Shown here: in pieces, positions 23,517-31,823 of the stretch
Position numbering within the stretch: position 1 is the stretch's first letter
How the letters are laid out: each line of letters opens with the position of its first letter
Assembly: GCA_947643715.1 (NCBI GenBank)
Contig: CANRXB010000025.1
Coordinates: forward strand, 1 to 37,938
DNA: 37,938 nucleotides
Direction: 5' to 3'
Source of the DNA: an uncultured bacterium
GTDB taxonomy: Bacteria > Bacillota > Clostridia > Oscillospirales > Oscillospiraceae
Notes under the pieces: model-generated
Database searches by the model: none
What the model saw: only the letters and a program-made list of their open reading frames with translations
Told to the model about the DNA's origin: nothing
Made by a program: the position numbers and the translations under genes

Positions 23517-24761
23517 CTACTCCATTTTGAATTTCACGACAGCCCGAAAACGCTTGCCGCTCTCCTCCGTCACATAGCCCTGGAGCTGGAGGACCGTCAA
23601 GGCAGACGACACCCGCCGGACCGGTATCTGGGTGCGCTCTACGAGTTCGTCCGCCTGGACCACGCCCCCGCTCATGGCCAGCAACACTGCGCGCTGATCG
23701 TCGGTCAATTTATCTTTACATTCCTCCCAGCGAAGATATACCACATCCTCTTTATCTTCTTTGGTGGACTTGTCTTTTCCTTTACGGGCCTCTTTTCGCT
23801 CTGGAACGATAGCCGTCCCCTCGAGCCGCTGGGCCGGCACTGCCGGCTGCTGGCATGAGCCCCTGCCCAACTGCAGCTTTTCAGGGAACCTGTCCACGAA
23901 TTCACACAGGACATCATCTGCTCCCATGATGAGCTTGGCGCACCCCTCCTGGATGATCCTGTTCGTCCCTTCACTCTCCGGCGCATCGATCGGGCCGGGG
24001 ACAGCGAACACCTCGCGGTCCTGTTCCAGCGCATGGTTCACTGTCCGCATCGTACCACTGGCCCGGGCACTCTCCACAGCGATGACACCTACCGACAGTC
24101 CGCTGATGATACGATTTCGGATGGGGAAGTGCTCGCCTCGATGTTCCGTGCCCGGTGGATGCTCCGAGATCAATGCGCCCACTGCCGCTACATCCTCATA
24201 CAGCTCTTTATGATACCACGGATATACCCTATCGATCCCGCCTGCCAGCACAGACACTACGGGGCCGCCTACTTTCAGCGCGCCCCGCACAGCGGAAGCG
24301 TCGATGCCCTGCGCCATACCGGTGACGACCAGCGCCCCTTTCCGTGTGAGCTCAGCGGACAGCCTTGACGCCGTTTGGACCCCATAGGGCGTCGCTGCCC
24401 GAGACCCCACCATAGCGATGGCCACTTCTTCATCGAACGCGATCTGCCGTCCTTTCCAATACAGTACCATAGGCGGCTGGTGTATCGCCTTCAACCGTTC
24501 TGGATAGGTCGCATCTTGGAGGGTGAGCAATCGGATACCCAGCCGGTCGCAATCCCCCAGGATCTCATCAGCCAGCGACAGGGACTTGTTCATCAGCGAA
24601 TGTATCGTCTCCTTGGACAGACCGTCTATCATACTATACGCTTTTTCATCTGCGGCATGCACTTGCTCAGGCGAGCCAAAATGCTCCAAGACCTGAATGG
24701 CAGTTTGACCTACCAGCCCTTTGCGCTTCGTGAGCCAGATCCAATGCTTTAGGTTAGACAT
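23517..24761 (-). CDS. dprA: DNA processing protein DprA
   Basis: Binds incoming single-stranded DNA and loads RecA; widespread even in species not known to be transformable. The 414 residues contain an N-terminal helical domain, the Rossmann-like DprA domain with MVGSRAATPYG (119-127), GMAQGIDASAVRGAL, SEHPPG and FPIRNRIISGLS, then a Lys-rich linker and a C-terminal winged helix. ATG at 24761 follows GGAGG. Confidence 0.95.
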   Translation of the reverse strand: MSNLKHWIWLTKRKGLVGQTAIQVLEHFGSPEQVHAADEKAYSMIDGLSKETIHSLMNKSLSLADEILGDCDRLGIRLLTLQDATYPERLKAIHQPPMVLYWKGRQIAFDEEVAIAMVGSRAATPYGVQTASRLSAELTRKGALVVTGMAQGIDASAVRGALKVGGPVVSVLAGGIDRVYPWYHKELYEDVAAVGALISEHPPGTEHRGEHFPIRNRIISGLSVGVIAVESARASGTMRTVNHALEQDREVFAVPGPIDAPESEGTNRIIQEGCAKLIMGADDVLCEFVDRFPEKLQLGRGSCQQPAVPAQRLEGTAIVPERKEARKGKDKSTKEDKEDVVYLRWEECKDKLTDDQRAVLLAMSGGVVQADELVERTQIPVRRVSSALTVLQLQGYVTEESGKRFRAVVKFKME

Positions 24762-24791
24762 GACAGGCCTCCTCCCTGCTGCTCCTCCATC

Positions 24792-25559
24792 TCAGTCATC
24801 GCGGGCCATTTCCCATAGCGTCACAGATGCTGCCACTGCCGCGTTCAGCGACTCGCATCGGGACCGCATCGGGATCTTCACCGTCTTTTCACACAGCTCC
24901 AGCGCTCGCTGGGATACGCCCCGGCCTTCGCTGCCGATGACCACCGCTGCTGTGCTCATGCGAATGGCTCGCACATCTTCGGTATCCTCCCGAAGAGCCG
25001 TCGCATACAACGGGATGCCTGCTTCCGCCAATCTTTCTGCCGCCGTGTCCAGCGGTCCCTCATACACAGGCAGGCGGAACACCGCACCCATGGTCGCTCG
25101 CACGGTCTTAGGATTCCAAGGATCTGCACAACCATTACATAAGATCAAGCCATCCGCGCCGAAAGCGTCTGCTGTACGCCAAATGGTCCCGACGTTCCCT
25201 GGGTCCTGTACCCCGTCCAAGACCAGATATCTCCGGCCGTCGAATCGAAGCGGCATCTCAAGCTCTTTCCCTTTACAGATGAACACGATCCCTTGAGGAG
25301 ATCCCGTGTCCGCGATGGAATCCAGCAGATCGTCCGCGACCTCCACGGCCCTCACATGAGCAGGCAATCCAGGATGGACCACGCTAGCGGCACAGATCAC
25401 TGCCTCCAGATCTGCGCCCCATCGCAATGCCTCGGCCAACAGTTTAGGTCCTTCGGCGGCGAACGCCCCTTCTCCACGCCGAAAGGTCCGGCGGCTGTTC
25501 AGCTTACGAACACGAGCCAATAGCGGATTGGCACGGCTGGTGACGATCTCCCACTCCAT
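24792..25559 (-). CDS. TrmH (SpoU) family RNA 2'-O-methyltransferase
   Basis: Methylates a ribose in rRNA or tRNA using SAM. The 255 residues have an N-terminal substrate-binding domain (LNSRRTFRRGEGAFAAEGPKLLAEAL) and the SPOUT knot motifs DPGNVGTIWRTADAFG, VVIGSEGRGVS and IPMRSRCESLNAAVAASV. The exact target cannot be told. ATG at 25559 has only a weak site (GGAAAGAG). A leader of about 265 nt with its own terminator precedes it, so expression may be controlled by attenuation. It heads the group dprA-topA. Confidence 0.92.
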   Translation of the reverse strand: MEWEIVTSRANPLLARVRKLNSRRTFRRGEGAFAAEGPKLLAEALRWGADLEAVICAASVVHPGLPAHVRAVEVADDLLDSIADTGSPQGIVFICKGKELEMPLRFDGRRYLVLDGVQDPGNVGTIWRTADAFGADGLILCNGCADPWNPKTVRATMGAVFRLPVYEGPLDTAAERLAEAGIPLYATALREDTEDVRAIRMSTAAVVIGSEGRGVSQRALELCEKTVKIPMRSRCESLNAAVAASVTLWEMARDD

Positions 25560-25630
25560 AACGTTGCACTCTTTCCATAATGTACGAATATACTCTGAAC
25601 TGCGCCGATCTGAGGTTGGTATCCGCCATC

Positions 25631-25656
25631 AAAAAACGCCACGGCCTGCCTCGGCG
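25631..25656 (-). terminator. Intrinsic terminator inside the trmH leader
   Basis: Minus strand: CGCCG, A-G mismatch, GG, loop CAGG, CC, TGGCG, then TTTTTT. It lies 71 bp before the trmH-family start. Confidence 0.75.
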
Positions 25657-25826
25657 CTGTTCCCGCGCAAGCATCCAAAGCTTTCTGCGGGCACCCCACT
25701 CATGCTGATCTGGTCACGATCTTCCATCATGTGTATCCTTCGCGTCGAACAGGGACACCATCCGCCCCGAGATCGTGACATGGAGAACGGCTCATTGCTC
25801 CTTCATGCTCAACGATCCAATGTAAA
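25631..25826 (-). ncRNA. Structured ~195-nt RNA or attenuating leader upstream of the trmH-family gene
   Basis: Transcription should begin near 25826 (promoter 25832-25860) and stop at the intrinsic terminator 25631-25656. Between them, in minus-strand order, are a small stem GGAG(C)AA/TTCTCC (25801-25782), a perfect 10-bp long-range stem GTCACGATCT/AGATCGTGAC (25779-25770 with 25722-25713) enclosing GTGTCC/GG(AT)ACAC, and CCCGC..AAGC/GCTT..GCGGG (25691-25662). I do not recognise T-box, SRP, 6S, RNase P, tmRNA or a common riboswitch motif. It could be a stand-alone small RNA or an attenuator for the gene starting at 25559. Confidence 0.5.
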
Positions 25827-25831
25827 TATTT

Positions 25832-25860
25832 ATTATAACTGCATATGGCTGATTTTTCAA
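25832..25860 (-). promoter_or_regulatory. Sigma-A promoter of the structured leader / trmH unit
   Basis: TTGAAA (25860-25855), 17 bases, TATAAT (25837-25832) on the minus strand, in a clearly A/T-rich patch. Confidence 0.85.
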
Positions 25861-25935
25861 GGGGCAAGTTTTCGCGCTTTTTATCCTTAGAAAAACGTTG
25901 TTTGCCTGAAACTTCGACATCCTCTTTTTGCCTCC

Positions 25936-25970
25936 AAAAAATCAGGACGGGCGGCACCAGCCACCCGTCC
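25936..25970 (-). terminator. Intrinsic terminator of the M16-lgt-folD operon
   Basis: Minus strand: GGACGGGTGGC, loop TGGT, GCCGCCCGTCC, TGATTTTTT. It lies about 20 bp after the folD stop. Confidence 0.9.
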
Positions 25971-25991
25971 CGCAATATCGGAACGTCTCGA

Positions 25992-26834
25992 TCATACCCC
26001 TTGGTGCAGCTTTGCTGCCGTCAGTGTGTTTTTCATCAGCATGGCACGGGTCATAGGTCCCACACCGCCAGGCACAGGTGTGATATAAGATGCTTTCGAA
26101 GCTACTTCCTCAAAGCACACGTCGCCGCACAGTTTCCCGTTCTCATCGCGGTTCATGGCCACGTCGATGACCACTGCTCCCTCTTTGACCATGTCGGCGG
26201 TAACGAGCCCCGTCCTCCCTACAGCAGATACCAGGATATCAGCGGAAGCGGCCAACGCTTTCATATCCGGCGTTTTGGAGTGGCACAGAACCACTGTGCC
26301 ATTGGCGTGGAGCAGCAGCAATGCCATCGGCTTGCCTACGATGTTGGAGCGTCCCAGCACCACGCACCGTTTTCCCTCCGGATCGATCTCGTATTCTCGG
26401 AGCATCTCCATCACACCACCGGGCGTACAGGGCTGGAACACCGGCGTCCCGATCGTGAGCTGACCCACGTTATGAGGATGGAAACAATCCACATCCTTGC
26501 CTGGGTCGATAGACAGCAGCACCTTTCTCTCATCCAGCCCTTTGGGCAGAGGAAGCTGGACCAGGATGCCGTCGATGTGTCCCTTCCCATTCAATTCATC
26601 CACCAAGGCCGCCAGCTCTGCCTGGGTGGTCTGCGCCGGAAGCGCGTACTCCTCGCTATAAAAGCCGCATTCCTCACAGTCCCTACGTTTACTGGTCACG
26701 TAGACACGGGAAGCCGGGTCATCCCCCACCAAAACGACCGCCAGGCCAGGCCGGCGGGGCAGGAGCTGCGCCTCGGCTCGGACCGTCTCCTTCAGCTTCG
26801 CAGCGAGCTTCTTGCCATCAATCAACGTCGCCAT
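25992..26834 (-). CDS. folD: Methylenetetrahydrofolate dehydrogenase / cyclohydrolase
   Basis: Bifunctional one-carbon enzyme interconverting 5,10-methylene-THF and 10-formyl-THF with NADP. The 280 residues show the lysine-bearing YVTSKRRDCEECGF, the PLP-like signature DGILVQLPLPKGL, VVLGRSNIVGKPMALLLL (cofactor site) and the C-terminal TPVPGGVGPMTRAML. ATG at 26834 follows GGAGG and overlaps the end of lgt by 17 bp. Confidence 0.96.
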   Translation of the reverse strand: MATLIDGKKLAAKLKETVRAEAQLLPRRPGLAVVLVGDDPASRVYVTSKRRDCEECGFYSEEYALPAQTTQAELAALVDELNGKGHIDGILVQLPLPKGLDERKVLLSIDPGKDVDCFHPHNVGQLTIGTPVFQPCTPGGVMEMLREYEIDPEGKRCVVLGRSNIVGKPMALLLLHANGTVVLCHSKTPDMKALAASADILVSAVGRTGLVTADMVKEGAVVIDVAMNRDENGKLCGDVCFEEVASKASYITPVPGGVGPMTRAMLMKNTLTAAKLHQGV

Positions 26835-27846
26835 CTCGTCCTTCCTCCTCTCGCTTTTGGGCCTCCTGTACAGGAAGCTGCGCCTCTATCTCTGTCCCAA
26901 GTGATGGCTGGGCTTTGTCCAGCCTTGGCTCCACAGCAGCAGGGCTTCGGCCTGCCTCAGCCGGGGCAGCCTGGACAGGCCCGGCGATCTTGCGCCGCAG
27001 GACGTATATCCCGATGCCTACCGCTGCCGATACCACTCCCAGGAGTTGAGAAGAGCGGATGCCGGTCCCAAAGAAATACAGGCTGTCCGTACGCATCCCT
27101 TCTATCGCTGCCCGGCCCAGGCCATACCAAATCACATAACTGAGGAACATCTGTCCGCTGAATCTTCTTCCCCGCTTCATCAGCAGCACCAACAAGACTA
27201 GCCCCAACAGGTTCCAAAGCGACTCATATAAGAACGTAGGATGGACACCCAGCGTCCCGTCCAAGATCTGATCATACATCTGCTGGGACTCCAACAGCCC
27301 ATCCCGCCACAGCTCGTTGGCGATCGACTCCGAACACATGCGCCAGGGCACCTGCGTGATACCGCCATAGCACTCCACATTGACGAAGTTCCCCCACCGG
27401 CCCACGAGTTGGCCGATGAGCAAACCATAAACGGTGACATCCATACCGCTCCAGAAGTCCATCTTCCGGACTTTACAATAGATGAGCGCGGTGATCACCG
27501 TCGCGATGACGCCTCCATATATGGCCAGCCCGCCATCCCAGAACGAGATGGCAGCCAGCCAGTCGAACGAACCGTCTGCGCGGATATACAAGGAAGGGTA
27601 AAAGATCACGTAATACGCCCTGGCGCCTAGGATGGCCATAGGCACTACGATGAAGATGGCATCGGTGATCTTGTCTGGGTCCATACCGAATCGAGGCGCG
27701 ATCCGCAGGCCGTAGGCCACCGCCAGCAGGAAACCTGCTGCAATGATGATGCCATACCAATAGATATCGTGGCCAAATACGGAGAACGCCACTCGATCCA
27801 GCTCGAATTCCAGCCCCAAGCCGGGGAAAAATACGGTATTCGTCAT
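26818..27846 (-). CDS. lgt: Prolipoprotein diacylglyceryl transferase with charged C-terminal tail
   Basis: Integral membrane enzyme that puts diacylglycerol on the lipobox cysteine of prolipoproteins. The 342 residues have several membrane helices and the signature GQLVGRWGNFVNVECYGG (146-162), with HPTFLYESLWN and YGLGRAAIEGMRTDSL. Residues 286-342 form an extra Pro/Ala- then Glu/Arg-rich soluble tail not needed in most Lgt proteins (usually about 260-290 residues). The start is ATG at 27846, seven bases after GAGGA; an ATG two codons upstream touches the site. It lies 22 bp after the M16 peptidase gene. Confidence 0.95.
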   Translation of the reverse strand: MTNTVFFPGLGLEFELDRVAFSVFGHDIYWYGIIIAAGFLLAVAYGLRIAPRFGMDPDKITDAIFIVVPMAILGARAYYVIFYPSLYIRADGSFDWLAAISFWDGGLAIYGGVIATVITALIYCKVRKMDFWSGMDVTVYGLLIGQLVGRWGNFVNVECYGGITQVPWRMCSESIANELWRDGLLESQQMYDQILDGTLGVHPTFLYESLWNLLGLVLLVLLMKRGRRFSGQMFLSYVIWYGLGRAAIEGMRTDSLYFFGTGIRSSQLLGVVSAAVGIGIYVLRRKIAGPVQAAPAEAGRSPAAVEPRLDKAQPSLGTEIEAQLPVQEAQKREEEGRDGDVD

Positions 27847-27868
27847 GGTCATTCCTCTTTATCTTCGT

Positions 27869-29140
27869 TCATTCTTCCGGCGATATCACCGATAGAGCGG
27901 TCCGCCCCTCCACACACCAAGTCCGCAGCAGCGCCTCGCCGTCTGCGCGCTCGATGCTTTGGAAGCATTGAGGGAAGCTGAGATAGTCCTCTCCATCGAA
28001 ATGAGCTTCGGCCAATTCGATACAGGTGTCCTCCATGGAATTGAGGTGGCGCACCATGGCCCCATAGGCCGCCTTTTTCAGCCGGTCCCACAGCCGCCGA
28101 TCGATGCCTTCCGCCCCGAGCCGCGCGGCCTCCTTCAGCACCTCGTCCCTCACCCGCTCAGGGTCCCGGCTCTCCCCTGCCGCCATCATCCACGCACAGC
28201 CGGGAGCGCTGGTATAAAAGCTGCTGAAGGAACTGTTCAGCAGCCCTTGCTCATACAGGCGGTTATACAGCGGTGCGGACGGGCTGAACAGTATATCGCA
28301 CACCAGCTCAGCCACCAATCGCTGACGGAGTCCCTCACCCCTGGCGGCCGGCGTCCCTTTGAACCCCAAAGCGAACAGTGGGATAGATACGGGCATCGTC
28401 CGGCAGGTATACCGTTCCCCCACATGCTCCGGCTCTTGTGCGCCATGGTCTACCACCGCTGCTGGGGCGGACGTCCCCTGCACTACCTCTTGGGCGATGT
28501 CCGCCACTCTCTGCGGATCGACGTTGCCCGCCACACATAATACCATATTGCTCGGGCGGTAGAATGCCTGATGGCACTGGTAGAGGGTATCCGCAGTGAT
28601 GTGAGCGATGGACTCCACCGTCCCCGCCACCCGGGTACGAACCGGGTGGTCGATATACATAGCTTCCAGCAGACGATAATACGCCTCATCATTGGGATCG
28701 TCCTCGCACATCCGGATCTCCTGGCCGATGATGCCCTGCTCCTTGGCTACGCTCTCAGGCGTGAACCACGGCACCGATACGAACGACAGCAGCGTGCGCA
28801 GATCGTCCTCGAGTCCTCTCACTCCGTCGAAAAAGTAGCCGGTCATGGACGAGGACGTGAACGCGTTGGGATCCGTCCCGTTGGCAGCCATGCGCTGGAG
28901 CGCGTTCCCATCCTCCGTATCGAAGGTCTTGTGCTCCAGGAAATGGGCCACTCCCGCCGGCGTGTCCAGCCATTCGCCGTCCTCACCTCGAAAGCGCACG
29001 TCCATCCCACCATACCGGGTGGCGAAAAAGGCAAACTGTTTGCCGTACTCCGGGCGCACATCCACATAAACGTTCAGTCCATTCGGCAACACGCAGTGGG
29101 ATATCGTCTGGCCCAGCGCGGTGTATTCCAACTTATCCAC
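27869..29140 (-). CDS. M16 family zinc metallopeptidase, catalytic partner (YmfH-like)
   Basis: The 423 residues contain the inverted zinc motif HFLEH (H66, E69, H70), and the downstream glutamate region expected for the M16 family; RTRVAGTVESIAHITADTLYQCHQAFYRPSNMVL also fits. It likely works as a heterodimer with the product of the gene before it. The target is unknown; YmfF/YmfH-type pairs are often kept near core genes in Firmicutes. The start is GTG at 29140, after GGAGGGGG, overlapping the upstream gene by 8 bp. No signal peptide is seen, so it is cytosolic. Confidence 0.93.
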   Translation of the reverse strand: MDKLEYTALGQTISHCVLPNGLNVYVDVRPEYGKQFAFFATRYGGMDVRFRGEDGEWLDTPAGVAHFLEHKTFDTEDGNALQRMAANGTDPNAFTSSSMTGYFFDGVRGLEDDLRTLLSFVSVPWFTPESVAKEQGIIGQEIRMCEDDPNDEAYYRLLEAMYIDHPVRTRVAGTVESIAHITADTLYQCHQAFYRPSNMVLCVAGNVDPQRVADIAQEVVQGTSAPAAVVDHGAQEPEHVGERYTCRTMPVSIPLFALGFKGTPAARGEGLRQRLVAELVCDILFSPSAPLYNRLYEQGLLNSSFSSFYTSAPGCAWMMAAGESRDPERVRDEVLKEAARLGAEGIDRRLWDRLKKAAYGAMVRHLNSMEDTCIELAEAHFDGEDYLSFPQCFQSIERADGEALLRTWCVEGRTALSVISPEE

Positions 29141-30422
29141 AGCAGGCCCCCTCCTTTCCCATGAGCCGGTAAATAGTATCCAGCCTCAGCTCCTTGGCCA
29201 CCTGGACCACCTGGTCTGCCGTCACGCTTTCCACCGACCGTATCAGGTCCTCTCCTTCACCGCCAGTACGGAACAACAATCGGGTGAGCTGATCGTCCTC
29301 GACCTGACCTTGACTGTCCAGCCGTCCACGCAGGCCGTTGGCCACCGTACGGGCGGCTGCGACAAGTTCGTCCTGTGTGAAATCCCCCCGCTGCACTGCA
29401 TCCAATTGGTTGAGGATGGCCTCCTGCGCCCGGTCGAACTGAGCGGGCTCCACTCCAGAGGACACCACCATCAGACCTTTGATCTTATCCAGCGCAGAGG
29501 ACGCGTAGTAACATAGGCTCAATCTCTCCCGCACGTTGACGAACAGCTTGGAGTTGGCGCTCCCGCCGTACAAAGCGTTGCATACCATCAGCGCGGGATA
29601 GTCTCCGCTGCCCATGGTGATCCCACCAGTGCGAAAGCCCATGGCCAGCTTGCCTTGGGTCACATCCATCGAGTCGGTGACTGTGCGAACAGGTCCTCGC
29701 GGCCGCGCCTCCACCTGACAGCGTACCGGAGCCGAGCGCCCTGACAGCAACGGAGCGAACGACTGGCGCACCGCGTCCTCCACCCGCTCCGGCTGGGCAG
29801 CGCCCCCATAATAGAACGTCACCTTGGCGTTGGACAGCAACGATCGATAGCTGGCCCACAGCTTCTCCGGCGTCATGGCTTGGGCCTGCTCGGCGTCCCC
29901 CAGCTTGTCCACCGCGTAGCGCTCTCCCTCGCACATCTCCTGGATCAGTCTGAAAATGGCCCAACTGCGCTTATCGTTCATTCGGGCATGGATGCGGTCA
30001 GCCAGGTTGGCTCCCTCTAGTTCCACATACCCCTGCCGGAACACACCGTCCTGGAGCACAGGGTCCAACAGGACCTCTCCCATGAGCCCGGCAGCAGGTT
30101 CCAGCACCGCCGATCCGTCCAGCGCATAGCGGTCGTCGATGAAGCTGCACAAAAAGCTGACGCACTGGCTCTCTCCCCGTTGGCGCACTACCGGACCTAA
30201 GGATGCGCCATACAGCTCGTCTGCGGCGGATGACAATCGCTCCATATCAGGATGGTTCCGGCTACCCCGGCCCAAGACCTCCGGGATGAGCGCGCCGGCA
30301 GTAGCAGTATCGGCATCAAGCGGGATGGTGAGCGTCACCGACAAAAGTCCCGTCTTGAACTTGTCCGTTCGGCTCACCGCCAGCTCTACACCGTCTGCCA
30401 GCCGTTTCCAATGCTGAAGCAT
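29133..30422 (-). CDS. M16 family protein without zinc motif (YmfF-like partner)
   Basis: The 429 residues have the M16 fold (LTIPLDADTATAGALIPEVLGRGSRNHPDMERLSSAADELYGA) but no HxxEH, as is normal for the non-catalytic member of such pairs. It probably forms a clam-shell with the YmfH-like partner encoded next. The start is ATG at 30422, six bases after GAGGAGG; the frame extends 5 codons upstream over that site. A TATAAT box on the minus strand at about 30467-30472 may be its promoter, but the -35 is poor. Confidence 0.92.
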   Translation of the reverse strand: MLQHWKRLADGVELAVSRTDKFKTGLLSVTLTIPLDADTATAGALIPEVLGRGSRNHPDMERLSSAADELYGASLGPVVRQRGESQCVSFLCSFIDDRYALDGSAVLEPAAGLMGEVLLDPVLQDGVFRQGYVELEGANLADRIHARMNDKRSWAIFRLIQEMCEGERYAVDKLGDAEQAQAMTPEKLWASYRSLLSNAKVTFYYGGAAQPERVEDAVRQSFAPLLSGRSAPVRCQVEARPRGPVRTVTDSMDVTQGKLAMGFRTGGITMGSGDYPALMVCNALYGGSANSKLFVNVRERLSLCYYASSALDKIKGLMVVSSGVEPAQFDRAQEAILNQLDAVQRGDFTQDELVAAARTVANGLRGRLDSQGQVEDDQLTRLLFRTGGEGEDLIRSVESVTADQVVQVAKELRLDTIYRLMGKEGACCG

Positions 30423-30540
30423 AGCTTCCCTCCTCATTGGTACAAATTTACTCTACCTTGAAATAGTATTATACATCACGAGCCCTTATTTGACACCTGT
30501 TATTTTGCTCACAACAGTAAATTTTTTCTGAATGCCGTGA

Positions 30541-30570
30541 CAGCCCCCGCTTTTGAGCGAGGGCTGTCAT
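30541..30570. repeat. Hairpin after cysK
   Basis: GACAGCCC(C)CGC, loop, AGCG(A)GGGCTGTC: a strong stem about 12 bp past the cysK stop. It lacks a T-run on either strand, so it could act as an mRNA 3' end stabiliser or a weak terminator. Confidence 0.6.
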
Positions 30571-30580
30571 CTGATTGGAC

Positions 30581-31513
30581 TCAGTCTGCGAACACAGGCG
30601 TAGACAAATAGCGGTCCCCTGAGTCAGGCAGCAGGACCACGATGTTCTTGCCCTCGTTCTCGGGCCGCTTGGCCAACCGGAGCGCGGCCCAGACCGCCGC
30701 ACCGGAGGAGATCCCCATCAGTACGCCTTCTATCCGGCCGACTTTCCTGCTGGTGGCAAAGGCATCCTCGTCCTCCACAGCGATGACCTCATCATAGACA
30801 TCGGTATCGAGCACCTCCGGCACGAAACCTGCGCCGATCCCCTGGAGCTTATGGGCGCCCGAAGTCCCTTTGCTCAGTACCGGAGAGCTAGCGGGCTCTA
30901 CGGCCACCACTTTCACGCCGGGATCCTGCTCCTTCAAGTATCTCCCCACCCCGGTGATCGTACCTCCAGTGCCCACGCCAGCCACGAACATGTCCACCTG
31001 GCCATCGGCATCTGCCCAGATCTCCGGGCCAGTAGACATCATATGCGCGGCAGGATTCGCCGGATTGACGAATTGCCCGGGGATGAAACTGTTCGGGATG
31101 CTTTTCGCCAGATCCTCCGCCTTTTCGATGGCCCCCTTCATTCCTTTAGCTCCCTCGGTCAGCACCAGCTCCGCTCCGTAAGCGCGCATCAGCCGCCGGC
31201 GCTCCTCGCTCATGGTCTCCGGCATGACGATGATGACACGATAGCCGCGCGCAGCAGCCACCGAAGCCAGACCGATGCCGGTATTGCCCGAAGTTGGCTC
31301 GATGATGACCGCCCCCGGCCTCAGCGTCCCTGTGCGCTCCGCATCGTCGATCATAGCTTTGGCGACGCGGTCCTTCACACTGCCCGCAGGGTTCAGGTAC
31401 TCCAGTTTCGCTAAGATATGGGCCGTGACCTTTTCGGCCTGCTCTAAACGGGTGAGTTCAAGCAGCGGAGTATTTCCGATCAGTTGATCTGTAGACGTAT
31501 ATATCCTGCTCAT
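30581..31513 (-). CDS. cysK: Cysteine synthase A (O-acetylserine sulfhydrylase)
   Basis: PLP enzyme that makes cysteine from O-acetylserine and sulfide. The 310 residues have the Schiff-base lysine K47 in NPAGSVKDR, the substrate loop [11 protein letters not shown] and the phosphate-binding [27 protein letters not shown] near the end also fits. ATG at 31513 follows GAGGAGG. It stands alone, with a consensus promoter and a leader of about 125 nt holding two hairpins. Confidence 0.96.
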   Translation of the reverse strand: MSRIYTSTDQLIGNTPLLELTRLEQAEKVTAHILAKLEYLNPAGSVKDRVAKAMIDDAERTGTLRPGAVIIEPTSGNTGIGLASVAAARGYRVIIVMPETMSEERRRLMRAYGAELVLTEGAKGMKGAIEKAEDLAKSIPNSFIPGQFVNPANPAAHMMSTGPEIWADADGQVDMFVAGVGTGGTITGVGRYLKEQDPGVKVVAVEPASSPVLSKGTSGAHKLQGIGAGFVPEVLDTDVYDEVIAVEDEDAFATSRKVGRIEGVLMGISSGAAVWAALRLAKRPENEGKNIVVLLPDSGDRYLSTPVFAD

Positions 31514-31597
31514 CGTGACATCCTCCTCGATCGTGATGACATAAAACGGCCGATATCCCGCGCCCCTGATGGACGCTCGTCCATACAGCCGTCATCT

Positions 31598-31629
31598 CTA
31601 AAAAGACATATGGGTGTTCCTTCCATATG
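31598..31629 (-). promoter_or_regulatory. Attenuator-like hairpin in the cysK leader
   Basis: Minus strand CATATGG, 9-nt loop, CCATATG, then TCTTTTT. It starts about a dozen bases into the transcript. A second hairpin ATGGACG/CGTCCAT (31570-31585) follows. Together they suggest premature termination or antitermination control. Confidence 0.55.
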
Positions 31630-31640
31630 AATCTGTACGG

Positions 31641-31669
31641 ATTATACCTGTTCCCTCCTTTTTTGTCAA
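31641..31669 (-). promoter_or_regulatory. Consensus sigma-A promoter for cysK
   Basis: TTGACA (31669-31664), exactly 17 bases, TATAAT (31646-31641): perfect hexamers and spacing on the minus strand. Confidence 0.92.
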
Positions 31670-31741
31670 CGGAAGTTCCAACGGCCGATCCAGCTCTGCA
31701 AAGCATCTTCTCACTTTTCAAGATATCGCGGTGTTTGCTCC

Positions 31742-31770
31742 TTGACTTTCGATCCGATCTGTGGTATAGT
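31742..31770 (+). promoter_or_regulatory. Sigma-A promoter of ylxM-ffh operon
   Basis: TTGACT (31742-31747), 17 bases, TATAGT (31765-31770). The transcript should begin at about 31777, right at a 9-bp hairpin. Confidence 0.85.
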
Positions 31771-31777
31771 CTTAAAT

Positions 31778-31799
31778 TGTAAAGCCCATCGGCTTTACA
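31778..31799 (+). promoter_or_regulatory. Hairpin at the very 5' end of the ylxM-ffh transcript
   Basis: TGTAAAGCC, loop CATC, GGCTTTACA: perfect 9-bp stem directly after the predicted start site and 24 bp before ylxM. It may stabilise the mRNA 5' end or bind a regulator. Confidence 0.65.
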
Positions 31800-31823
31800 C
31801 AAACACAATGGAGGCGGGCCCCC

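Larger units (their letters stand above)
25560..25991. other. 432-bp gap between folD and the trmH-family gene
   Basis: It holds, from right to left, the folD terminator, a strong minus-strand promoter, the structured RNA and its terminator, and a 71-bp spacer before the trmH-family start. Three very short frames overlap by ATGA inside the RNA (22 and 33 residues for the longer two); the last one runs through the terminator, so coding is doubtful. Confidence 0.7.
31514..31823. other. 310-bp divergent regulatory region between cysK and ylxM
   Basis: It holds the cysK promoter and leader (minus), the ylxM-ffh promoter and 5' hairpin (plus), and a 10-bp direct repeat AACGGCCGAT at 31545-31554 and 31680-31689 that flanks the cysK promoter and leader. 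No coding frame looks real. Confidence 0.7.

Noticed and set aside
25631-25826. 6S RNA, T-box or SRP RNA
   Set aside because: The ends do not pair as in 6S RNA. The T-box AGGGTGGNACCGCG and the SRP GGAAGGAAGCAG-type motifs are absent.
29133-30422. YmfF-like gene as an inactivated peptidase
   Set aside because: Absence of HxxEH is normal for the non-catalytic partner in M16 pairs; the frame is intact.
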